Source of the DNA: Psychroflexus aestuariivivens
GTDB taxonomy: Bacteria; Bacteroidota; Bacteroidia; Flavobacteriales; Flavobacteriaceae
Assembly (NCBI RefSeq): GCF_004010055.1
Contig: NZ_RQVT01000056.1
Coordinates: 124,001 to 188,000, forward strand
Direction of reading: 5' to 3'
Length of the DNA stretch: 64,000 bases
Position 1 is the first letter of the stretch; every line of letters begins with the position of its first letter. Under the pieces are notes generated by a model. The model had not been told where the DNA came from. It saw only the letters and a program-made list of their open reading frames with translations, and made no database searches. This document shows positions 57,339 to 64,000 of the stretch, piece by piece. A program made the translations under genes and the position numbers.

Positions 57339-58268
57339 CTAAGCTTTAGGTAGAAAGATTTCTGCAAGCATACATCTTGCACTTCCGCCACCATGTGTTT
57401 CAATAGTTTGCAAATCAATGCTTAAAATCTTGCAGTATTTTTCAATTTTAGAAATTTGGTGTGTTCCCAAAGCATCATATGCCGCTTGGCTCATTACTAA
57501 ATATTTATCATCTTTTCCTTGAACTTGCAGCATATTACCAGCAAATTTGTTCATTTGCGATTCAGAAATATCAATAAGCTCTTTGCCATCAGACTTCAAA
57601 CTTTCGCTAACAAGTTTTTTCTCTTTTTTATCATCAATAGTGTCCAAGCAAATCACAGCAAAATCTTCTGCCACACACATCATTACATTGGTATGATAAA
57701 TTGGTAAACGCTTATTTTCAAAACTTTGGTAAGCGTTGAAAATAATTGGTGTAAACTCAAAATCTTCACAGAATTCTATTACCAAATCTTCGTCTGCTCT
57801 AGGCGATAAGGCGCAATAAGCTTTTTGGTTTGGTCGATCCAAAATCAAACTTCCTGTACCTTCTAAAAAAATATTTTCAGTTTCAGCAGAAGTATAATCT
57901 ACAATATTTTTTATTACAAAACCTTTGCTTTCAATAGTAGCAAGTATGTCTTCACGTCTTTCTTTTCTTCGATTTCTTGCAAACATTGGGTACAAACCTA
58001 CATTTCCATTTTCGTGAAAAGACACCCAATTATTTGGAAAAATTGAATCTGGTGTATCCTGTACTTTCACATCTTCGACAGTAATCACCTGGACGCCGAC
58101 ATTTTCTAATTTTTCTACAAACCGATCAAACTCTTTTTGTGCCTTCACATTTACACTGGCATGCAGCTCTTCTGTAGATTTCTGAAAGTAATTATTGACC
58201 GCCGTTTCTTCATTCATTCTGAAATTAACTGGACGAATCATAAGTACAGTATCTGTGATTTGTTTCAT
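57339..58268 (-). CDS. ctlX: Guanidino-group-modifying enzyme, CtlX type
   Basis: A 309-residue member of the amidinotransferase/arginine-deiminase fold. Family motifs: PDSIFPNNWVSFH, LEGTGSLILDRPN, the His in LPIYHTNVMMC and the terminal Cys in HGGGSARCMLAEIF. It resembles proteins named citrulline utilisation hydrolase CtlX. It starts 1 base after the stop of the upstream amidinotransferase-like gene and is therefore co-transcribed. Substrate (citrulline, arginine or methylarginine) is not decided by sequence. Confidence 0.87.
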   Translation of the reverse strand: MKQITDTVLMIRPVNFRMNEETAVNNYFQKSTEELHASVNVKAQKEFDRFVEKLENVGVQVITVEDVKVQDTPDSIFPNNWVSFHENGNVGLYPMFARNRRKERREDILATIESKGFVIKNIVDYTSAETENIFLEGTGSLILDRPNQKAYCALSPRADEDLVIEFCEDFEFTPIIFNAYQSFENKRLPIYHTNVMMCVAEDFAVICLDTIDDKKEKKLVSESLKSDGKELIDISESQMNKFAGNMLQVQGKDDKYLVMSQAAYDALGTHQISKIEKYCKILSIDLQTIETHGGGSARCMLAEIFLPKA

Positions 58269-58269
58269 A

Positions 58270-59181
58270 TCAAGCTCTTATTAATGGTAAAGTGGAACAT
58301 CGCAAAAGCCCTTCTTGCTTAGCAATTTCTCTATATTTAACGGTTTCAACAGTAATTCCTAAAGATTTTAACCAAGTGTTTAATCTTGTAAAATGTGCAT
58401 CTGAAATTACAACATTCTCAGAAATAGAGAAAATATTGCTATTCATATCATACATTTCTTCAGCAGTAATTTCAAAAATATTTTCCTTTCCAAAGAAATC
58501 GACCAACCACTGGTATTCACTATCTTCCAAAAACCCGTTTTTATGAAGAATAGCATATTTAGAGCCAACTGGCTGAAAACAACAATCTAAATGCAGTGCA
58601 TTCGCTTTGGCATCTGTGTTAGATTTTCTTAAGCTGAAAGATTTTATGGTTTTGTTCGGAAATAACTTTTCGATCTCCCCGACAGCTCTAGGATTTGTCC
58701 TTGCTGTAATGAAATTTGAATAGTCATCGTTACGATAAGTTCCAATAAAAATATAATCTCTATGAGGCATTACGTCTCCACCTTCAATATGACAATTATC
58801 TGGTAACTCTATGACTTTATCATCATCAATCTGATCTAAAATGTGCTGAATAGCATCAATTTCTAATTTGCGTTCCGGTAGGATATTAGCACAAATGAAT
58901 TTATCTTCTATCACAAAACCAATATCTCTTGTAAAAATTTGGTTGTATTCATGAATGATTTTCGGTCTTAGAACTTTTACCTCATATTTCTTCAAAATCT
59001 CTTCAACAGCTTCAATTTCTTGAACCATATCTACTTCATCTGGATATGTGCCAGCCTTAATATGTTCCATGGATTTTGGATCATAGGCTTCCTCCAAAGT
59101 TGGTTTTGGACCAATATCATTTGCAGTTCCCAAAATCACGCTTTTCAATCTTGAAGTTTCGTTCGTTATATTAAGTTTCAA
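58270..59181 (-). CDS. Amidinotransferase / dimethylarginine-hydrolase-like enzyme
   Basis: A 303-residue enzyme of the same five-bladed guanidino-modifying fold as its neighbour, but a different branch. Motifs: YNQIFTRDIGFVIEDKF, CHIEGGDVMPHRDYIFIG, the His in ALHLDCCFQPVG and a C-terminal Cys in LRCSTLPL. Start: TTG at 59181, giving KLNITNETSRL, which fits relatives; a TTG further out at 59211 would add ten unrelated residues. It is the middle gene of the M23-amidinotransferase-ctlX run. Confidence 0.84.
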   Translation of the reverse strand: MKLNITNETSRLKSVILGTANDIGPKPTLEEAYDPKSMEHIKAGTYPDEVDMVQEIEAVEEILKKYEVKVLRPKIIHEYNQIFTRDIGFVIEDKFICANILPERKLEIDAIQHILDQIDDDKVIELPDNCHIEGGDVMPHRDYIFIGTYRNDDYSNFITARTNPRAVGEIEKLFPNKTIKSFSLRKSNTDAKANALHLDCCFQPVGSKYAILHKNGFLEDSEYQWLVDFFGKENIFEITAEEMYDMNSNIFSISENVVISDAHFTRLNTWLKSLGITVETVKYREIAKQEGLLRCSTLPLIRA

Positions 59182-59223
59182 TACTTTATTTTTTTTTGCA
59201 AAGTTACGCAAAAGCTTTGCCGT

Positions 59224-59922
59224 TTACAATTTCGTTTTGTTATTGATATTCAAAATTAAATTGGGGTTTGGACAATTGTATCTGTAATATCCTAAATCGA
59301 ACAAAGTACTTACGCCTGGATAGTCGCCATAGTAGTTTTGCAAATCCACAATCAATTGAAAATGCAAATGTGGCGGGTAATTTCCATTCACTTCGTATTT
59401 GCCGAGCTTCGCTATTTCAGTGCCTTTATCAAAGTAGTCTCCCACTTTTAGCCCAGAAATAGAATCTTCTGACAAATGTCCGTAAAGACTATAAAAATCA
59501 TCGCCCAAAACTTCATGCTTCATAATTATTGTCGGACCATAATCGCCTAGGTTCTTGTTATTAGCAAAACTATGAACCGCTCCTGCATAAGGTAAAAACA
59601 CGGAAGTTTCAGCATTGGCCCAAAAATCTAAACCCAAATGAATATTCCGATTTTCAACTGCATTTTTTGAAAAATGATTGCTGCGTTGGTATAAATTCCT
59701 TTTTTCTAAATAACCCCCGTAAGGTATTTTGTTTTCATTCGATTTTGAAAATTCTGTAATGTAATTTGATAATTGATCTGAATCTGAAGGATCAATATTC
59801 AACTTTATCAATTGATTTTCAGACAAATCAATTTGGATGTAATTTTCTTCTGAAACAGATTTTCCAAATATAGATGAGAATTCATCAGAAAGATTGGTTA
59901 ACATCTTTTCAATATTTTTCAT
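59224..59922 (-). CDS. M23-fold peptidase without signal peptide
   Basis: A 232-residue protein with the LytM/M23 metallopeptidase fold: the zinc HxxxD in NIHLGLDFWA and the HxH in PHLHFQLIV, with PTIIMKHEVLGDDFYSLYGH between. Unlike cell-wall peptidases it has no signal peptide, lipobox or membrane helix, and its first 70 residues (MKNIEKMLTNLSDEFSSIFG onwards) look like a cytosolic helical domain. All zinc-binding residues look present. It is 42 bases upstream of the amidinotransferase-like gene on the same strand. Its role is unclear. Confidence 0.83.
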   Translation of the reverse strand: MKNIEKMLTNLSDEFSSIFGKSVSEENYIQIDLSENQLIKLNIDPSDSDQLSNYITEFSKSNENKIPYGGYLEKRNLYQRSNHFSKNAVENRNIHLGLDFWANAETSVFLPYAGAVHSFANNKNLGDYGPTIIMKHEVLGDDFYSLYGHLSEDSISGLKVGDYFDKGTEIAKLGKYEVNGNYPPHLHFQLIVDLQNYYGDYPGVSTLFDLGYYRYNCPNPNLILNINNKTKL

Positions 59923-60105
59923 TAATCTGCAATAATTAAGTTATAAAGCAAATAAAAAATATTTTTTTCAGAATAAAGTGAATTTTTCAATGTTTATTTT
60001 TCAAAAAATTGACTCTTACTAATAACAAATTTCAATAAAGTAAATTCATTTTCTTACTAACAGATAAAAGAAAAGTCTAAAACGTTAAATAAATTTAAAA
60101 ACTTT

Positions 60106-60133
60106 GGAAACTTTTTTTGTATTTAAAGTTTCC
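60106..60133. promoter_or_regulatory. Palindrome, likely TetR operator
   Basis: GGAAACTTT at 60106-60114 and its exact complement AAAGTTTCC at 60125-60133, with 10 bases between. It covers the likely -33 TTTG at 60116-60119 and lies just before the -7 box, 22 bases upstream of the regulator ATG. A TetR dimer bound here would block its own operon. Confidence 0.65.
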
Positions 60134-60137
60134 GACT

Positions 60138-60145
60138 TAGTTTTG
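60138..60145 (+). promoter_or_regulatory. Promoter of the TetR-TolC-MFP-RND operon
   Basis: TAGTTTTG matches TAnnTTTG; TTTG at 60116-60119 lies 18 bases upstream. The box ends only 9 bases before the ATG, so the mRNA leader should be very short. The region 59923-60105 is AT-rich without any gene I can see. Confidence 0.65.
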
Positions 60146-60154
60146 CATGTAATT

Positions 60155-60760
60155 ATGAAAGAAAAAATTTTAAACAAAGCGGAAGAAATGTTTTTGGAGT
60201 ATGGCTTCAAAAGCGTCACGATGGACGATCTCGCAAACGAATTAGGGGTTTCTAAAAAAACAATTTATGAATCTTTTGCAAACAAACTGGATTTAGTTCA
60301 AAATGTCTCTATTTTTATTAGAGATAAAATCCACCAAGAAATCGACGAAGTGATTTCAAAAAACTTTGATCCGATTCAGGAAATGTTCGAAATTAAGAAA
60401 GTGATTATGCGTCGTATGAAAAACCAAAAATCTTCGCCACAATATCAACTTCAGAAATATTATCCGAAAGTTTTTGCTAATCTGAAGCAGTCCCAAGTTT
60501 GTAAAATGGAAGACTGCATAACTCATAATATTGAACGTGGGTTAGCTGAAAAATATTATAGAAATGACATTAACAAAGTATTTGTCTGTAGAATTTATAT
60601 TTCAGGAATGCTCAATCTGAAAGATGAAGAACTTTTCAAAGACAGTGAATTGACTCCCAAACAACTCTACGAAGAATTTATGAAATACCATTTAAGAAGT
60701 ATCGTAGATACGAAAGGAAAATTAAGATTATCAGAACTAGAAAAACAAATAGAAGAATGA
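60155..60760 (+). CDS. TetR/AcrR-family regulator of the efflux operon
   Basis: A 201-residue TetR regulator: N-terminal helix-turn-helix with KILNKAEEMFLEYGFKSVTM and DDLANELGVSKKTIYESFAN, then a helical effector-binding domain. I use the ATG at 60155 because upstream codons overlap the promoter. It is the first gene of the operon; its stop overlaps the tolC-like ATG by four bases (ATGA). With the palindrome over the promoter it probably represses its own operon. Confidence 0.92.
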   Translation: MKEKILNKAEEMFLEYGFKSVTMDDLANELGVSKKTIYESFANKLDLVQNVSIFIRDKIHQEIDEVISKNFDPIQEMFEIKKVIMRRMKNQKSSPQYQLQKYYPKVFANLKQSQVCKMEDCITHNIERGLAEKYYRNDINKVFVCRIYISGMLNLKDEELFKDSELTPKQLYEEFMKYHLRSIVDTKGKLRLSELEKQIEE

Positions 60761-62124
60761 AAAAAGTATTTTTTAGCTTCACTTTTATATTGTGTTTTGG
60801 TCTAGCGACTCAAGCACAAGACGCAGACAAAACATACAGTTTTACGCTTCAGGAAGCAGTAAATTTTGCAATTGACAGCAGTTATGCAACGATTAATGCT
60901 CGTCGAGATGTCGCCATTGCGCTAAAGAAAAAATGGGAAACAACAGCTGACGGTTTGCCACAAATCGACGGTGCCGTAAGTTACGAATACAATGCCATAA
61001 TCCGTCAAACTCCGCTTCCAGGTGAAATCACCGGCGGAGAACCAGGAACTTTTGTCCCTGTCCAATTCACTCCAAAACAAAATATGAATGCATCGGTAAC
61101 ACTGAATCAACTGATTTTTGACGGTTCATATATTGTGGCTTTACAGGCAGCAAAAACATTTTTAGAATATTCTGACAACGAAGAAACGCGCACCAAACTG
61201 GAAGTTCGAAAAGATGTCATCAGTGCCTACGGAAATGTGCTTCTTAGTAAAAATTCAATTGGAATTATTGAAAAAAATCTAGATGTCGCTACAGAAAATT
61301 TAAGAGAAACTCGAAAAACTTTTGAAAACGGCTTAGCTGAAGAAGAAGATGTAGAACAACTGCAAATCACAACACAGCAGTTGAAAAGCCAGTTGAATAA
61401 CGCTAAACGAATGAGAGACATTTCGAAAGAAAGCTTAAATATGGTTCTGGGATTGCCTATAAATGCAAAAGTTGAATTGCTAGAAGATTTTGAAAAATTA
61501 GCCGACAGACAAGCTTTGGAAGCTGAACTTCTTACAGAAAACCTAAAAGTTGAAAACACCATCAATTACAAAATCGCAGATAATTTAGTAAAACAAAGAG
61601 AACTGGAGATGAAACTTGAAAAAAGTAAAGCATTGCCAAGTCTTTCAGCTTTTGCCAATTATGGTCAAACTAGTTTTGGCAACAATTTTGAATTTTTTAG
61701 TTCTAGAGCAGACTGGTTTGAATTTTCTACCATTGGTGTAAGCTTAAATATTCCAATTTTTAGTTCATTGCAACGTTCAGCCAAAACACAGCAAGCAAGA
61801 ATTGAAATGGAAAAAGCTGAAACGCAAAAGACGGAAGCCATCAACCAAATCAAACTTCAACTGAATAGCGCCAAAAGCAATTTTGAATTCGCTATTGACA
61901 ACTACGAACTGGCAAAAGACAATTTGAGACTTGCTGAGCGCATAGAGCACAAAAATCAAGTAAAATTTCAAGAAGGCGTAGGTTCAAGTTTTGAGCTAAG
62001 ACAAGCGCAGCAACAACTTTATACTGCACAAAATGAATTGCTACAAGCCATGTTGGACATTATTAATTCAAAAGCAGAAATCGAAAAAATCATCAATACA
62101 CCAATACAAAATGCAGAAAATTAA
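60757..62124 (+). CDS. TolC-family outer-membrane efflux protein
   Basis: A 455-residue outer-membrane channel. Signal peptide MKKVFFSFTFILCFGLATQAQ (1-21), then the two outer-membrane-efflux-protein repeats: SFTLQEAVNFAIDSSYATIN with a long helix, and a second from about residue 260 (NLVKQRELEMKLEKSKALPS, then SLNIPIFSSLQRSAKTQQAR). Exits substrates from the MFP/RND pump encoded next. It starts four bases before the TetR stop and lies 4 bases before the MFP gene. Confidence 0.94.
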   Translation: MKKVFFSFTFILCFGLATQAQDADKTYSFTLQEAVNFAIDSSYATINARRDVAIALKKKWETTADGLPQIDGAVSYEYNAIIRQTPLPGEITGGEPGTFVPVQFTPKQNMNASVTLNQLIFDGSYIVALQAAKTFLEYSDNEETRTKLEVRKDVISAYGNVLLSKNSIGIIEKNLDVATENLRETRKTFENGLAEEEDVEQLQITTQQLKSQLNNAKRMRDISKESLNMVLGLPINAKVELLEDFEKLADRQALEAELLTENLKVENTINYKIADNLVKQRELEMKLEKSKALPSLSAFANYGQTSFGNNFEFFSSRADWFEFSTIGVSLNIPIFSSLQRSAKTQQARIEMEKAETQKTEAINQIKLQLNSAKSNFEFAIDNYELAKDNLRLAERIEHKNQVKFQEGVGSSFELRQAQQQLYTAQNELLQAMLDIINSKAEIEKIINTPIQNAEN

Positions 62125-62128
62125 ACCC

Positions 62129-63307
62129 ATGAAATATTTAGCCTACCTCAGCACTTTTAGCATTTTATTGTTAATTTCTTGTGGAAAAGAAGAAGAAAAA
62201 ACAGTTGAAGAAATCATCGCTTCAGGAAACGAAACCGAAATACAAGAAAAGCGTGAATCTTTGAGTAAAGAAATGCGAGAAATAAATAGCAATTTAAAAA
62301 AGCTAGATGAAAAATTAGAAAGTTTCGAAGACAACTCTGGCTTAGCTTTAGTTGAAGCTTTAAGACTAGACGCCAAAACTTTCAAACACTACATCAAAGT
62401 ACAAGGCGATGTCCAAACCGATAAAAATATTTTAATTTATCCTGAGTTTTCAGGCGTTTTAGAAAAGATTTTTATAAAAGAGGGAGATGAAGTTAGAAAA
62501 GGACAAAAGCTAGCGAAAATTGATGAAGGCGGTTTGTCTAGCCAACTTGCAGAAATGAAAGCTCAACGTGAATTAGCAAAAACCAGATTCGATCGTCAGA
62601 AGCGATTATGGGAGGAGAATATCGGCTCAGAAATTCAATTTCTTGAAGCCAAAACTGCTTTTGAGCAACTTGACAACTCGGTAGAGCAAATGCAAAGTCA
62701 ACTAAATAAAGCTACGATTTACGCACCTTTTGATGGCAAAATAGATGAAATTATTACTGATCAAGGACAAGTTGTAGCACCAAGCCAAACGCCAATTTTT
62801 AGAATTTTAAATCTTGGAGAAATGTACGTTAGTGCTAATGTTCCTGAAAATTTTGTAGGCAGCATAGATGTGGGCACAGAAGCAATTGTAGATATTAGAG
62901 CGATCAACAAAAGCTTTACTGCAAAAGTTTCACAAGTCTCTAGTAATATTTCAGAAAGCAACCGAAACTTTAGAGTTCGAGTTCCGATCCCAGACAGTAT
63001 AGACTTTGTGAAACCAAATCTTATTGCCACCGTGAAATTAAACGATTATTCTTCAGAAAATGCTATAGCGATTCCTGAAAATATTCTTCAGGAAAATGCT
63101 AGTGGGGAATCGTTCACTTTTGCATTGGATATGGAAAGTGACAAAATTGGTACTGCCGCTCAAAAAACGCTAAAAGTCGGAAAAAGTTACGAAGGTGAAA
63201 TTGAAATTCTAAAAGGATTGAAAGCCGATGATATTGTTGTTTCAGAAGGCGCACGCACCATTCAAAAAGACGAAAAAGTAAAAGTCGTAAATTTTGAAAA
63301 GAAATAA
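62129..63307 (+). CDS. Efflux pump periplasmic adaptor (MFP/HlyD family) lipoprotein
   Basis: A 392-residue membrane-fusion protein. Lipoprotein signal MKYLAYLSTFSILLLISC with Cys18. After a short charged coiled coil (about 30-70) comes the biotinyl-lipoyl-like segment VLEKIFIKEGDEVRKGQKLA, an alpha hairpin, TIYAPFDGKIDEIITDQGQV, and a beta-barrel domain. The ATG at 62129 is chosen because the open frame upstream overlaps the tolC-like gene. It links the RND pump to the TolC-like channel. Confidence 0.93.
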   Translation: MKYLAYLSTFSILLLISCGKEEEKTVEEIIASGNETEIQEKRESLSKEMREINSNLKKLDEKLESFEDNSGLALVEALRLDAKTFKHYIKVQGDVQTDKNILIYPEFSGVLEKIFIKEGDEVRKGQKLAKIDEGGLSSQLAEMKAQRELAKTRFDRQKRLWEENIGSEIQFLEAKTAFEQLDNSVEQMQSQLNKATIYAPFDGKIDEIITDQGQVVAPSQTPIFRILNLGEMYVSANVPENFVGSIDVGTEAIVDIRAINKSFTAKVSQVSSNISESNRNFRVRVPIPDSIDFVKPNLIATVKLNDYSSENAIAIPENILQENASGESFTFALDMESDKIGTAAQKTLKVGKSYEGEIEILKGLKADDIVVSEGARTIQKDEKVKVVNFEKK

Positions 63308-63309
63308 AA

Positions 63310-64000
63310 ATGGCTAAGAAAAACACTTATAAAGAATTTGGCATTGCGTCTTGGGCGATAGACAATAAGATGACGGTTTTTGTGATTATCGCAATAATCC
63401 TTATTGGCGGAACAATGTCTTACTACAATATGCCAAGAGAAGCGTTTCCAGAAATTGTAGAAACTAAAATTTATGTGAGTTCCGTTGAACCTGGAACTTC
63501 TGTAGAAGATGTTGAAAAGTTCATTACAGAACCTCTGGAAGAAGAATTTAAGGATGTGAAAGGTGTTCGCGAAATTACTTCATCCACCATGCAAGATTAC
63601 TCTATGGTGATTGTTGAATTTGAAGAAGACACCGAAGTTCAGGACGCTAAACAGCTTATCAAAGACAAAGTAGATTTAGTAAAGTCTGAAACCACTTGGC
63701 CGACTTTAGACAATGGTGCCAAAGTAGAACCCAATGTGTTCGACTTGAATATTTCTGAAGAATTTCCCATTTTGAATATCAGTCTTTCAGGTAATTATAA
63801 AATCCAAAAGCTGAAAGATTACGCTGAATATCTTCAGGATAAGATAGAACTTTTGCCACAAATCAAAGAAGCATCAATAAGAGGTGTAGACGACAAGGAA
63901 GTAGAAGTTGCTGTGGATATTTACAAAATGGCAGCGATGCAAATCAGTTTTACAGATGTCATCAACGCTATTCGAAGTGAAAACAAAACCATTTCTGGAG
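63310..64000 (+). CDS. RND efflux permease, N-terminal part (cut by right edge)
   Basis: The first 230 residues of an RND (AcrB/MexB-type) inner-membrane pump. A membrane helix at about 20-42 (MTVFVIIAIILIGGTMSYYN) is followed by MPREAFPEI and the periplasmic porter domain with SSVEPGTSVEDVEKFITEPL and RGVDDKEVEVAVDIYKMAAM. Starts 2 bases after the MFP stop, giving a TetR-TolC-MFP-RND operon. Without the rest, drug, bile-acid or metal class cannot be decided; no metal-binding marks are seen in this part. Confidence 0.93.
   Translation, partial: MAKKNTYKEFGIASWAIDNKMTVFVIIAIILIGGTMSYYNMPREAFPEIVETKIYVSSVEPGTSVEDVEKFITEPLEEEFKDVKGVREITSSTMQDYSMVIVEFEEDTEVQDAKQLIKDKVDLVKSETTWPTLDNGAKVEPNVFDLNISEEFPILNISLSGNYKIQKLKDYAEYLQDKIELLPQIKEASIRGVDDKEVEVAVDIYKMAAMQISFTDVINAIRSENKTISG

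Noticed and set aside
62033-62128. Extended N terminus of the MFP adaptor
   Set aside because: It overlaps the tolC-like gene and would bury the lipoprotein signal.

Overview
The window looks like a stretch of core chromosome from a low-GC member of the Bacteroidota, most probably a Flavobacteriaceae-type marine or soil flavobacterium. The evidence is the gene content (fused SecDF, fused IcmF mutase, split transketolase, a small DUF4295 ribosome-associated protein beside rpmG, OmpH/SurA-rich envelope genes), the absence of Shine-Dalgarno sequences before nearly all starts, and many copies of the Bacteroidota -7 promoter box TAnnTTTG 20-60 bases before start codons. I do not assign a genus. 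I see no insertion sequence, prophage, integrase, CRISPR array, tRNA or rRNA. Coding density is high and no gene-free gap exceeds about 260 bases.

Layout. 1-889: 5' part of aconitase (minus). 1134-6301: a minus-strand envelope-folding operon of three SurA-like proteins followed by a MoxR ATPase. 6420-7453: SRPBCC protein and OmpH/Skp chaperone. 7549-12606: guaB and the B12-dependent IcmF-type mutase. 12783-15445: DUF4197 lipoprotein, alpha/beta hydrolase, a signal-less BtuF-like protein and a Cys-rich 81-aa protein. 15611-18798: the thrS-infC-rpmI-rplT translation operon, with infC lacking any ATG/GTG/TTG start. 18860-25002: a lipoprotein, htpG, a TetR plus ABC1-kinase pair, fabH. 25081-33078: secDF, mdh, a beta-barrel protein, gyrB and a DUF2911 protein. 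33153-36161: bshC (bacillithiol) with a group II decarboxylase. 36321-39707: rimO, a small membrane protein, ftsY, DUF4295, rpmG, rpmB. 39792-42435: exonuclease, FAH-family hydrolase, cinA. 42604-44927: a BLUF photoreceptor and split transketolase. 45123-51356: tgt, lptF/G, accA, dnaB and an exported 418-aa protein. 51379-57261: lptB, a membrane protein, an AhpD-like protein, tatC, kdsD and, divergently, recQ. 57339-59922: two guanidino-group enzymes and an M23-fold protein. 60155-64000: a TetR-controlled TolC/MFP/RND efflux operon, cut by the right edge.

How the genes work together. Three themes dominate: translation and protein export (thrS/infC/L35/L20, L28/L33/DUF4295, ftsY, secDF, tatC, rimO, tgt), outer-membrane and LPS assembly (SurA-like proteins, OmpH, lptF/G, lptB, kdsD, beta-barrel) and central metabolism (aconitase, malate dehydrogenase, transketolase, accA, fabH, guaB). 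Convergent gene pairs are commonly separated by strong, often bidirectional hairpin terminators.

No complete undescribed multi-gene system is evident. The most unusual things are: RecQ and Tgt proteins that have lost their zinc-ligand cysteines; an infC gene whose only workable start is ATA; an 81-residue protein made of two matching four-cysteine units; an exported 418-aa protein of the kind often labelled asparagine synthetase B but showing a class-I amidotransferase-like Cys elbow instead; a BtuF-like and an M23-like protein that both lack export signals; two DnaA-box-like sites spaced exactly 20 bp before dnaB; and a 9-bp palindrome sitting over the efflux-operon promoter.
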